Below, piece by piece: positions 1-6,465 of a DNA stretch of 7,521 nucleotides (the stretch's first letter is position 1; the number at the start of each line of letters is the position of its first letter). A model generated the notes under the pieces. The model did not search any database and was not told the origin of the DNA. It was given only the letters and a program-made list of their open reading frames with translations. The translations under genes and the position numbers were made by a program. The stretch is from an uncultured Bacilli bacterium (GTDB taxonomy: Bacteria > Bacillota_I > Bacilli_A > RF39 > UBA660). The DNA is taken from assembly GCA_951800155.1 (NCBI GenBank), contig CATOJL010000065.1:1-7521 (forward strand), read 5' to 3'.

Positions 1-2030
1 TTGTAATACTTGCCGTTATAGCACTTATAGCCGTACCAGTAATACTCAGTTTAGTAGATAAATCAAGAAGGAAGGCAGCGGAAGAAAGTGCCATTTTATA
101 TGTAGATACTATAGAAAATATGTTGATGATCAACAATATAGAAAATACCGATGGAAAGACATATAAAGTAAAAGGAAGAACCGTCGTTGATGAAAACGAT
201 AAAGTGATTTTAAATTTAGAAATCAAAGGAGATGTACCATATTCTGGAGTAAATAATGAAATTAAAATCAATAGTGGATTTATTGAAATAGCAAATCTAA
301 GATTTAACTCGTATTATGTGCATTATGAAATGGATATGACGACTAAGAAATTTAAAACATGTACTTCACAAAAAGTTTTTTTAGATACATGTGATGAAAC
401 AGGTGAAATTAAGCCAGATATTCCAGATGAGCCAAAAATAGAAAGTGGAGCAACGATAGAAATAGCAAAAGATAAGACTTATCTAGCAATTATCTACCTA
501 GACCCAACGGATATAAGTAAGAAATGTACTAAAGAAGAAGCAGAAGCAAATCTAAATGAATATGGAACACCAACTATGATTACAAATGGTTGTATGAAGT
601 GGTATGCCTATAAAGAAGATGATAAAAACTATATCATGATCCTTGATCATAATACGTTTGTTAGTGTTCAATGGAGTGCTAATTCTCCTTCCGCAATAGA
701 AGAGGGAACTGGGGCAAAAGCACGTTTAGAAAAAGATACGAATGCGTGGCAGGATTTTATAAAAAAAACAGCTAGATTTCTTACAGCAGATGAAGTGGCA
801 GAGATTACTGGCGCTAATCGTGCTGATACATTAAGTTGGCATTCTAGTAGAGAAGATGTTTCTTGGTTTTATTTAGATGGAAGTGGAACCGATTATGATA
901 GAAGAACTGGTTGGCAGGCACAAGTAGCTAAGACAACTGGTTCAAGTAGATATGATTGGCTGTATAACTATACTGCTAATTGTACAAATGATTCTACTAC
1001 AAATAATTATGGATGTAGTATAGCAGACAATAATTACTATCAATTAAGTGAGGGCAGTTCAACGAAGGAACAAACTTATGGGTATTGGTTAGGGACAAGA
1101 ACACAAGGAATTTCAAATTATATTTATGAAATTAATCGTTTAGGTCAATTAATGTATGCTTCTTTCAATCATAGTGGTTATGGAATACGTCCTGTAATTA
1201 CAGTTCCTAAAAAGATATTTGCAGAAGAAGGAAAACCTGAAACTCCTAAAGAAGAGGAGGATATAGTTCCTACAGAACTACAAATTGGGCAATATGTACA
1301 GATGGTTCCATCAAAAACTGAATATAGCATTACGGGTGATATGACAGGGTGTACTGGAACGACAATTACAAATACGTCCTGTCCTTTTAATCAAACTATT
1401 AACCCAAGTGAACTTACTTTATGGCGCGTTTTAAGAGTAAATGAAGATGGCACATATGACATGGTTTCAGATTCTATTTCAAATGAGAAAATTTATTTGA
1501 AAGGAGCAATAGGTTCTAAAAAATTAATAGGTACATTAAATAAGATTGCTTCTCAATATACTGATAATAAATATGTTGTAAGAACGAGAGCTATGGGATT
1601 TAATGGTCAAGTGGAAGAATTGGATGGTTTTCCAAGTGGGTTAGCGAATCCTATTGGGGAAGCCTATGGGAAGGGAGATATGCTTTATATAACAGATACA
1701 GACTTAGTGCAATCTGTATATGGAAGCTTGCGTGCACATCGAGTGGGAGAGAATAATGTGTATCGTGTGTATTGGTTAGCTTCACGTTATCATATCAATG
1801 GAAAACATACAAATGATTTAACAGGTAATTACTTTGATGGAAGGGGTGTTTTAGCAAGTGGAGATTTGGGAACATTACCACTCTATGCTTTTGATACATC
1901 CAAAAGAATAGAGTATGCAAAGGGAATGCATATAAGACCAATTGTTACTTTATCCCATAAATTTGCAATTACAGGTGGAAATGGTGCAAAGGATACACCT
2001 TATATTTTAAAAAGAGATAGGAATTCTTAA
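1..2030 (+). CDS. Prepilin-like surface protein with tandem C-terminal modules (5' end outside window)
   Basis: The frame is open from base 3 to the TAA at 2028-2030, giving 675 visible residues; an ATG at 120 is internal, not the start. Visible residues 2-18 form a hydrophobic helix (ILAVIALIAVPVILSLV) followed by a charged stretch (DKSRRKAAEES), the pattern just after the prepilin cleavage site in class III-signal pilins and pseudopilins, so perhaps 15-25 N-terminal residues are missing. Next comes a beta-rich pilin-like region to about residue 120, then two diverged modules. Module 1 (about nt 450-1215) has CMKWYAY, ILDHNT, YWLGTR and a YGIRPVITV end; module 2 (about nt 1290-2030) has LWRVLRV, YWLASR, HIRPIVTLS and a GGNGAKDTPYIL tail. 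An acidic Pro/Glu linker (nt 1219-1270) joins them. All eight Cys fall in four nearby pairs, suggesting extracytoplasmic disulfides. Likely a pseudopilin-anchored surface or adhesion protein; the exact function is unknown. The modules resemble the loosely defined DUF6273-like family, from memory. Confidence 0.75.
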   Translation, partial: VILAVIALIAVPVILSLVDKSRRKAAEESAILYVDTIENMLMINNIENTDGKTYKVKGRTVVDENDKVILNLEIKGDVPYSGVNNEIKINSGFIEIANLRFNSYYVHYEMDMTTKKFKTCTSQKVFLDTCDETGEIKPDIPDEPKIESGATIEIAKDKTYLAIIYLDPTDISKKCTKEEAEANLNEYGTPTMITNGCMKWYAYKEDDKNYIMILDHNTFVSVQWSANSPSAIEEGTGAKARLEKDTNAWQDFIKKTARFLTADEVAEITGANRADTLSWHSSREDVSWFYLDGSGTDYDRRTGWQAQVAKTTGSSRYDWLYNYTANCTNDSTTNNYGCSIADNNYYQLSEGSSTKEQTYGYWLGTRTQGISNYIYEINRLGQLMYASFNHSGYGIRPVITVPKKIFAEEGKPETPKEEEDIVPTELQIGQYVQMVPSKTEYSITGDMTGCTGTTITNTSCPFNQTINPSELTLWRVLRVNEDGTYDMVSDSISNEKIYLKGAIGSKKLIGTLNKIASQYTDNKYVVRTRAMGFNGQVEELDGFPSGLANPIGEAYGKGDMLYITDTDLVQSVYGSLRAHRVGENNVYRVYWLASRYHINGKHTNDLTGNYFDGRGVLASGDLGTLPLYAFDTSKRIEYAKGMHIRPIVTLSHKFAITGGNGAKDTPYILKRDRNS

Positions 2031-2078
2031 AGCAATGCATATATGTTTTTGGATATAGAAAATACTTTTCAAATAAAG

Positions 2079-2105
2079 GTTTCTACGAAGAGGTGTTGTA
2101 GAAAC
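2079..2105 (+). terminator. Weak hairpin downstream of the prepilin-like gene
   Basis: GTTTCTAC (2079-2086) pairs perfectly with GTAGAAAC (2098-2105) across an 11-nt loop, about 50 nt after the upstream stop codon. The downstream sequence (GTATTTGTTAT) is T-rich but not a clean T tract, so this is at best a weak intrinsic terminator for the upstream gene. Confidence 0.3.
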
Positions 2106-2171
2106 GTATTTGTTATATGAGAAAAGAAGAAGATGATAAATTTTTGCTAAATAGCTTTTAGAAGATTTGAG

Positions 2172-2205
2172 TTTATGTGTCAACCAAAAATGGTTGACAC
2201 ATAAA
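2172..2205. repeat. Perfect 15-bp inverted repeat overlapping the rpsP promoter
   Basis: The left arm (2172-2186, TTTATGTGTCAACCA) is the exact reverse complement of the right arm (2191-2205), separated by AAAA. No T run follows on either strand, so it is not a normal intrinsic terminator. The right arm contains the TTGACA -35 box of the rpsP promoter. It could be an operator for a dimeric regulator, a cruciform-forming site, or the remnant of a small repeat element. Confidence 0.85.
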
Positions 2206-2222
2206 AATAAAAATGATATAGT
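2194..2222 (+). promoter_or_regulatory. Strong sigma-A promoter for rpsP-khpA
   Basis: A perfect -35 (TTGACA, 2194-2199), a 17-bp spacer and a -10 TATAGT (2217-2222, five of six consensus) preceded by an extended -10 TG at 2214-2215. Transcription would start near 2229, giving a leader of about 22 nt before the rpsP ATG. The -35 lies inside the inverted repeat at 2172-2205, so anything binding that repeat would compete with RNA polymerase. Confidence 0.8.
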
Positions 2223-2250
2223 AGATACAGTTAGAAAGAGAGGAAAACAT

Positions 2251-2535
2251 ATGGCAGTTAAATTAAGATTAAAAAGAATGGGAACAAAGAAAAGACCATT
2301 TTATCGTGTAGTGGCCGCTGATTCAAGAAGTCCAAGAGATGGCCGTATTATTGAAACAGTTGGAACGTATAATCCAATTATGGAACCAGCTGAGGTAAAA
2401 ATTGATGAAGAAAAAGCAATGCGATGGCTAGCAAATGGAGCAGAACCAACAGATACTGTAAGAGATTTACTAAGAAAACAAGGCATTCTTGCAAAAGTAC
2501 ATCAAGCCAAAATGACAAAAAAAGAAGGAAAATAA
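2251..2535 (+). CDS. rpsP: 30S ribosomal protein S16
   Basis: A 94-residue basic protein of the small ribosomal subunit that binds 16S rRNA and helps assemble the 30S body. The N-terminus MAVKLRLKRMGTKKRPFYR and the following VVAADSRSPRDGR and VGTYNP are the S16 signature; residues 40-80 give the usual acidic/helical second half and the C-terminus is a Lys-rich tail. The ATG at 2251 is chosen because it gives the conserved S16 start, has AGAGG at 2239-2243 with 7-nt spacing, and lies just downstream of the promoter at 2194-2222. An in-frame TTG at 2167 would begin upstream of that promoter and read through the inverted repeat, so it is rejected. It is followed 3 nt later by khpA, a common pairing in Bacillota. 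Neither ffh upstream nor rimM-trmD downstream is present. Confidence 0.97.
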   Translation: MAVKLRLKRMGTKKRPFYRVVAADSRSPRDGRIIETVGTYNPIMEPAEVKIDEEKAMRWLANGAEPTDTVRDLLRKQGILAKVHQAKMTKKEGK

Positions 2536-2538
2536 AAA

Positions 2539-2781
2539 ATGAATATAACCGCTTTGGTCGAATTTTTAGTAAAAAACATTGTATCTACACCAGATATAGT
2601 TTCAGTAAAAGCATTTGATGAGGAAGAAAAAGTAATCATAGAAGTACTTGTTTCTAAAGAGGATATGGGAGCTGTTATTGGAAAAGATGGAAAAATTGCA
2701 ACTTCCATTCGTACGATTACAAAATCGATCGCTTATGCAAACCATTTAAAAAAAGTAGAAGTACATTTTGATACATTTTAA
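2539..2781 (+). CDS. khpA: KhpA, small KH-domain RNA-binding protein
   Basis: An 80-residue single KH-domain protein. It contains the nucleic-acid-binding GXXG loop (GKDG, residues 48-51, within VIGKDGKIATSIRTI) and ends soon after the last strand, matching the usual family length of about 75-85 residues. In other Bacillota KhpA pairs with KhpB (Jag/EloR) as an RNA chaperone affecting cell elongation and division; that role is family knowledge, and khpB is not in the window. The start codon lies 3 nt after the rpsP stop, with AGAAGGA at 2522-2528, inside the end of rpsP, as its ribosome binding site. It is therefore co-transcribed with rpsP, and the transcript ends at the terminator overlapping its stop codon. 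Confidence 0.95.
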   Translation: MNITALVEFLVKNIVSTPDIVSVKAFDEEEKVIIEVLVSKEDMGAVIGKDGKIATSIRTITKSIAYANHLKKVEVHFDTF

Positions 2782-2805
2782 AGATGAAAAAATTCATCTT
2801 TTTTT
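2780..2805 (+). terminator. Intrinsic terminator after khpA
   Basis: AAAGATGAA (2780-2788) pairs perfectly with TTCATCTTT (2793-2801) across an AAAA loop, and a run of seven T (2799-2805) follows. The stem begins within the khpA stop codon. This closes the rpsP-khpA transcript, so the usual rimM-trmD-rplS continuation is absent here. Confidence 0.9.
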
Positions 2806-2938
2806 GTCCTGTTTTTCCACCTTTTTATCATATAGGAAAGAAATATGTATTTGAATTTAGTAGAATGGAATCTGTCTTTACAATTATAAAATAATAAAAT
2901 AAAAAGAATTATCGTTTGATTGAAAAAGGGATAGAAAT

Positions 2939-2972
2939 AGAAGAGGGAACTTATTCTTTTTCCACTCTTTTT
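2939..2972 (+). terminator. Possible weak hairpin terminator
   Basis: AAGAG plus GGAA (2941-2949) pair with TTCC (2960-2963) and CTCTT (2965-2969), with one bulged A (2964) and a 10-nt loop. The T tract (2968-2972) is five long. It may back up the khpA terminator or insulate the rnf promoter, but it is marginal. Confidence 0.3.
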
Positions 2973-3052
2973 AAAATTCTTCTTTGATAAGGATATTTTT
3001 ATTTTTTAAATATAAAGTGATCATAGAAAATGGAAACAAACCCGTATTAGTC

Positions 3053-3082
3053 TTGCTTTTTTTTCTTTTTCAATAGTATAAT
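3053..3082 (+). promoter_or_regulatory. Likely promoter of the rnf operon
   Basis: A perfect -10 TATAAT at 3077-3082 with a weak -35 candidate TTGCTT at 3053-3058 (18-bp spacer filled by a T-rich tract). Transcription would start close to 3089, leaving only about 12 nt of leader including the AGGTGA ribosome binding site (3089-3094). The short leader makes the exact start site uncertain. Confidence 0.55.
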
Positions 3083-3100
3083 AATTTTAGGTGATTATAA

Positions 3101-4315
3101 ATGATAGGTGTTTCTTTAAAAAAGAAAAAAGAAATGAGTATGCAATGTTTTGAAAGTTATTTACAACCAGAAGACGTCTATCTACCCATTACAAGAGAGG
3201 ATAAGATTTTAGTAAAAACAGGGGATCTAGTCAAAGAAGGAGATATTTTAGGGCGGTCTATGAAATATGATTTGCCTATACGATCTTCAATTAGTGGAAG
3301 GGTACAAATTTCTTCTGATGCTTCCTATATTCACATTCAAAATAATGGAGAGGAAATCACTTATACCAAGAAAAAGGAAAAGAAAAACTATACAAAAGAA
3401 GAGATTCTTTCTTTACTAAAAGAGGCAGGTATTTGTGGTATGGGAGGAGCAGGTTTTCCTACTTATATTAAATATAGTACAAAAGAAAAAATAAATACAT
3501 TGATTGTAAATGCAGTGGCTTGTGAGCCTTATATTACTTCAGATTATGTTTGTATATTAAAGCATACAAATATGATTTTAGACACAATATCTATTTTAAT
3601 GCAAACATTTGCTATAAAAGAATGTGTGATTGCGATTAAAGCGAAAAGTCCTCTTTTGAAAGAAGCTTTGCTTACAAGAGCTTCTGCCTATAAAAAAATT
3701 AAAGTGTCTGAAGTTCCTAATTTATATCCGATGGGATGGGAGAGAGCTTTAGTTCGCTATTTGAAGCATACAGATTATAAAAATCTTCCCATTGAAAAAG
3801 GAATTGTGGTCAATAATGTTTCTACGATTTATGCCATCGCAGAAGCAATATTCTATCAAAAACCTTTACTGGATCGTATCGTTACTTTTTCTGGAGAAAA
3901 TATGAAAAAACCATGTAATGTAAAGGTCAAGATAGGAACAAAAATCAGTACGATTTTAGAAAAAATAGGTGTTTGTTCGAAGAGTACACTTATTTTAGGC
4001 GGGCCAATGATGGGAAGAGAACTTGATTTAGAACAGGATGTCATTCTCCCTTCTACGACTTCTGTTTTAGCGCTCCCTTCGAAAGAGATAGAAGAATCTC
4101 CATGCATTCGGTGTGGGAAATGCACAGAGAATTGTCCAAGTAAGATATCACCAATTCTGATTCGAGAAAATAAGGAAAATGAGGAAGTTTTAAAACATTT
4201 AAATCCAGAAGCTTGTATTGCTTGTGGCATTTGTTCCTATATTTGTCCAGCTAAAATTTTAGTGAAAGAGGCTGTGCAGGAAGCAAAAGATAGAATGAGA
4301 GGAAGAAAAAAATGA
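3101..4315 (+). CDS. rnfC: Rnf complex subunit C (4Fe-4S, predicted NADH/FMN-binding)
   Basis: A 404-residue peripheral cytoplasmic subunit, the presumed NAD(H)-reactive member of the complex. Residues 27-70 match the RnfC barrel-sandwich region (VKTGDLVKEGDILGR, then SSISGRV). Residues 113-120 hold the glycine-rich GMGGAGFP shared with NuoF-like proteins, followed by CEPY (141-144), NNVSTIYAI (238-246) and GGPMMG (300-305). Two 4Fe-4S motifs close the protein: C335, C338, C341, C345 and C372, C375, C378, C382. The start at 3101 has AGGTGA six bases upstream. The gene overlaps rnfD by ATGA, so translation is coupled. Oddities: the usual N-terminal GG(I/V)HP element is replaced by GVSLKKKKEMS, and several pocket motifs differ from what I recall as standard (NAVACEPY for NGAECEPY, YPMGWERA for YPQGGEKQ, and no KGT after GGPMMG). 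It lacks a long C-terminal extension. Family assignment is firm; NADH use is inferred. Confidence 0.93.
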   Translation: MIGVSLKKKKEMSMQCFESYLQPEDVYLPITREDKILVKTGDLVKEGDILGRSMKYDLPIRSSISGRVQISSDASYIHIQNNGEEITYTKKKEKKNYTKEEILSLLKEAGICGMGGAGFPTYIKYSTKEKINTLIVNAVACEPYITSDYVCILKHTNMILDTISILMQTFAIKECVIAIKAKSPLLKEALLTRASAYKKIKVSEVPNLYPMGWERALVRYLKHTDYKNLPIEKGIVVNNVSTIYAIAEAIFYQKPLLDRIVTFSGENMKKPCNVKVKIGTKISTILEKIGVCSKSTLILGGPMMGRELDLEQDVILPSTTSVLALPSKEIEESPCIRCGKCTENCPSKISPILIRENKENEEVLKHLNPEACIACGICSYICPAKILVKEAVQEAKDRMRGRKK

Positions 4316-5736
4316 GAACAGGTCCTTTTCTTCGGCATGAAAATGCAACAAATAAAATGATGAAAAATCTTTTTTTCGCTTTATTACCAATTCTTTTCTT
4401 TGGATTTTATAAAAATGGAATTGCTCCATTCTTAAAAGGATATGCAACGATTTATGGTATGATTTATCCTCTTCTTTTGGTATTTGTGAGTGTAATGACT
4501 TCTTATGTGAGTGAATATACCTTCATTCGCATCATAAAAAAGAGGGGAAAAGAAGATACAAAGAGGGAAATGAAGCAATCGTTTTGGCTTTTTCCGGGCC
4601 TTTTCTTAAGCTTAATTGTTCCTTATAATACACCTCTTTTTCTAATAGCAATCGCAAGTTTTATTGCTTCTATTTTAGGAAAGATGTTATATGGAGGTTT
4701 TGGCTATAATTTATTTAATCCCGCCTTAATAGGATGCTTATTTTTGCTCACCTTTTATGGACCGCAAATTACAAGTATGGGTGGCTACCTCAATACAGAG
4801 GAAATTCGCGTAATAAGTGGCGCTACTCCTCTTTCCAATGTTTCTTTAGTAGAGGGAATTGGAAGTTACGATACCTTAGTTAAACCTTATGGAACACTTT
4901 TCGATTTTTTCTTAGGGACAATTCCGGGTGCCATTGGAGAAACTAGTGCATGCCTTTGTATTTTTGCTTTTCTTTTCTTAAGTTATAAACGAGTCATTAA
5001 GTGGAAAATCCCTACATTTTATATAGGAACAGTTTTTTTGCTTACAGGTATAGTAGGCGGTATGAATGGAGTAGGTATTTGGTACCCTACATTTCATATT
5101 TTAAGTGGAGGTTTACTTTTTGGAGCTATCTTTATGGCAACCGATCCCATTACAAGTCCTATTACCTCAATTGGGCAAGTATTATATGCTATTTTACTTG
5201 GAATCCTTACAGTTACATTCCGCTATTTATCTCCACTTCCAGAAGGAGTACTCACGAGTATTTTAACGATGAATTTATTTGTTCCTATTTTAGATAAGAT
5301 TGGTTCTTCAAGAGGAAATGCTAGTAAAAAAATGGCTTTTCCACTCCTAGCTTGTTTTCTTCTTGCTATTTTTGTTGTCCAACATATTGTAGGACAATAT
5401 ACACAAACAGAAACAGGGGATCCTAATTTTACAATTGTTCATGAAGAGGAAGATGGAAATAAAAAAATATACATTGTTACTCAAAAAGGCAATGGGGGAT
5501 TGATTCAATCAAAGTTAACTGTAGAAAATGGAAAAGTTCTATCTTTCCAAGTCTTAGAGGAACAGGAAACAGATGCCTATTATCAAATGGTCTTAGATGC
5601 CAATTATGTAGATCTTTTGTTAAAAAATCAAGATAAAATTGAGGAAGTGGATACAGTGAGTGGGGCTACTATTTCTTCAAAGGCATTAAAAAAGACAATG
5701 ATAAATGTTTTGAAGGAAGCAGGTGTTTTAAAATGA
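4312..5736 (+). CDS. rnfD: RnfD-RnfG fusion with two covalent-flavin motifs
   Basis: A 474-residue membrane protein, longer than a normal RnfD (about 320-350). Residues 1-332 are RnfD: an N-terminal GPFLRHENATNKMM, many membrane helices, GYNLFNPALIG (131-141), the flavin-attachment motif SGATPL (169-174, predicted FMN on T172) and MATDPITSP (275-283). A further hydrophobic helix (341-360) leads to a compact RnfG-type FMN-binding domain (about 385-474) with GNGGLIQSKLTVENGKV and the DTVSGATISS motif (447-456, predicted FMN on T453). The reading frame is continuous, and no separate rnfG occurs. RnfG would normally be about 180-220 residues, so this version is shortened. In known Rnf complexes both flavins face outward and relay electrons across the membrane; the helix at 341-360 fits that topology. 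The start overlaps the rnfC stop (ATGA), with GAGAGGA at 4298-4304. The flavin transferase ApbE must be encoded elsewhere. Confidence 0.9.
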   Translation: MRTGPFLRHENATNKMMKNLFFALLPILFFGFYKNGIAPFLKGYATIYGMIYPLLLVFVSVMTSYVSEYTFIRIIKKRGKEDTKREMKQSFWLFPGLFLSLIVPYNTPLFLIAIASFIASILGKMLYGGFGYNLFNPALIGCLFLLTFYGPQITSMGGYLNTEEIRVISGATPLSNVSLVEGIGSYDTLVKPYGTLFDFFLGTIPGAIGETSACLCIFAFLFLSYKRVIKWKIPTFYIGTVFLLTGIVGGMNGVGIWYPTFHILSGGLLFGAIFMATDPITSPITSIGQVLYAILLGILTVTFRYLSPLPEGVLTSILTMNLFVPILDKIGSSRGNASKKMAFPLLACFLLAIFVVQHIVGQYTQTETGDPNFTIVHEEEDGNKKIYIVTQKGNGGLIQSKLTVENGKVLSFQVLEEQETDAYYQMVLDANYVDLLLKNQDKIEEVDTVSGATISSKALKKTMINVLKEAGVLK

Positions 5737-5822
5737 AAGAACCACTAAAAGAACTTTTCTTTTTTGTCTTACTTGCTTTTTTCTGTATTCTACTCATTGT
5801 ATTTATCAAATCATTTACATAA
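5733..5822 (+). CDS. 29-residue single-helix membrane microprotein in the rnf operon
   Basis: The ATG at 5733 overlaps the stop of the RnfD-RnfG gene (ATGA) and the frame runs 29 codons to TAA at 5820-5822, ten bases before rnfE. The product starts MKEPLKEL, has one hydrophobic helix at about residues 8-25 (FFFVLLAFFCILLIVFI) and ends KSFT. GGAAG and AGG elements upstream (5714-5723) could serve as ribosome binding site, and coupling from the upstream stop would also allow translation. It fills the position rnfG usually takes between D and E. I do not recognise a family. It may be a small accessory subunit stabilising the membrane part of the complex, or a translational spacer with no protein role. 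The overlap, length and clean hydrophobic helix favour a real product. Confidence 0.55.
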   Translation: MKEPLKELFFFVLLAFFCILLIVFIKSFT

Positions 5823-5828
5823 GGAGGA
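5821..5828 (+). promoter_or_regulatory. Ribosome binding site fixing the rnfE start
   Basis: AAGGAGGA at 5821-5828 sits five bases before the ATG at 5833 and overlaps the stop codon of the 29-residue ORF. It decides for the start at 5833 over an in-frame TTG at 5764 that lies inside the microprotein gene. Confidence 0.9.
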
Positions 5829-5832
5829 ATTT

Positions 5833-6465
5833 ATGCGAAAAATAAAAGATGGGGTTATAAAAGAAAATCCCCTTGTCGTACTTATGTTGGGACTTTGTTC
5901 CACTATGGCTATTTCAACGACATTTGAAAAGTCGTTCTTGCTTGGTATAGTCGTTTTATTTGTCCTAACACTTTCTAATGTTGTTGTTTCTCTTTTAAAA
6001 AAGGGAATTGGAAAAAGTGTAGTCACTCCTTCCTTAATTTTAATCATTGGAACATTAGTAACCATTTTAGAACTATTATTGTCTACCTTTGTAAAGCCAC
6101 TTTATGATGCTTTTGGGATATATCTCTCTTTAATTGTAGTCAATTGTATCATTTTAGGGCGAGCTATTTTAGTTGCTATGAAAGAAAGTGTGAAAGAGAG
6201 CTTTATGGATGGAGTGGGAATAGGTCTTGGATATCTTTTGTCGATTTCTTTTTTCGGACTTGTTCGCGAAATATTAGGACATGGGACGATTACAATCGTA
6301 GATGCGACCCAAAATGTATTTGGAAAAACAATTGTTTTACACCTATTTGATGGAAATTATTTTCCAATTTCCTTTTTTGTAAGTCCAGCGGGAGCCTTTT
6401 TAGTAGCTGGTATCCTTTTAGGAATGATTGGAACATGGAAGGAGAGAAAACATGAAACTCGTTAG
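5833..6465 (+). CDS. rnfE: Rnf complex integral membrane subunit E
   Basis: A 210-residue polytopic membrane protein of the RnfA/RnfE (NqrD/NqrE) family. The N-terminus KENPLVVLMLGLCSTMAIST is the family hallmark, with C22 in GLC, and the second half-repeat has VVNCIILGRA with C105. In solved Rnf and Nqr structures one Cys pair from each of the E- and A-type subunits holds a [2Fe-2S] cluster in the middle of the membrane; both Cys are present here. Six hydrophobic segments are visible, then a short basic cytoplasmic tail (KERKHETR). The start at 5833 has a near-perfect ribosome binding site and gives the expected N-terminus. The gene overlaps rnfA by 14 nt. The length is normal for the family and nothing looks damaged. 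Confidence 0.95.
   Translation: MRKIKDGVIKENPLVVLMLGLCSTMAISTTFEKSFLLGIVVLFVLTLSNVVVSLLKKGIGKSVVTPSLILIIGTLVTILELLLSTFVKPLYDAFGIYLSLIVVNCIILGRAILVAMKESVKESFMDGVGIGLGYLLSISFFGLVREILGHGTITIVDATQNVFGKTIVLHLFDGNYFPISFFVSPAGAFLVAGILLGMIGTWKERKHETR

Larger units (their letters stand above)
2806..3100. other. Non-coding spacer between khpA and the rnf operon
   Basis: About 295 very AT-rich bases with no convincing ORF on either strand. I see one weak hairpin (2939-2972) and the rnfC promoter and ribosome binding site at the right end. I looked for a Rex-type operator (TTGTGAAA-like dyad), common upstream of redox operons, and did not find one. No riboswitch-like structure is recognisable. Confidence 0.7.

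Noticed and set aside
1080..1215. Diversity-generating retroelement variable region at the YW...RP module
   Set aside because: No reverse transcriptase, template repeat or near-identical second copy is visible in the window; the two modules are too diverged to be a template/variable pair.
2117..2161. 14-codon ORF (begins MRKEEDDKF) as a possible leader peptide
   Set aside because: No ribosome binding site, it lies upstream of the rpsP promoter, and no attenuator-like structure is linked to it.
2167..2250. N-terminal extension of S16 from an in-frame TTG
   Set aside because: It would start upstream of the strong promoter at 2194-2222 and translate the inverted repeat; ATG 2251 has a good ribosome binding site and gives the conserved S16 N-terminus.
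2806..3100. Riboswitch, Rex operator or small RNA gene before rnfC
   Set aside because: No recognisable conserved aptamer or operator dyad; the only structure is a weak hairpin at 2939-2972, and the predicted leader is too short for a riboswitch.
3856..4230. Minus-strand reading frame of about 124 codons opposite rnfC
   Set aside because: It is antisense to a firmly identified gene, and its composition is the shadow of the Fe-S motifs; no independent promoter or family resemblance.
4312..4315. TGA read as tryptophan (Mycoplasma-type code)
   Set aside because: TGA closes rnfC, rnfD-G, rnfA and the Cys-rich ORF at ATGA-type or similar overlaps, and Trp is encoded by TGG throughout.
5001..5297. 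Second-frame ORF inside the RnfD part (and a similar one at 6144-6350 inside rnfE)
   Set aside because: Out-of-frame shadows, rich in Tyr, Ser and Arg, of clearly coding membrane-protein sequence, with no ribosome binding site.
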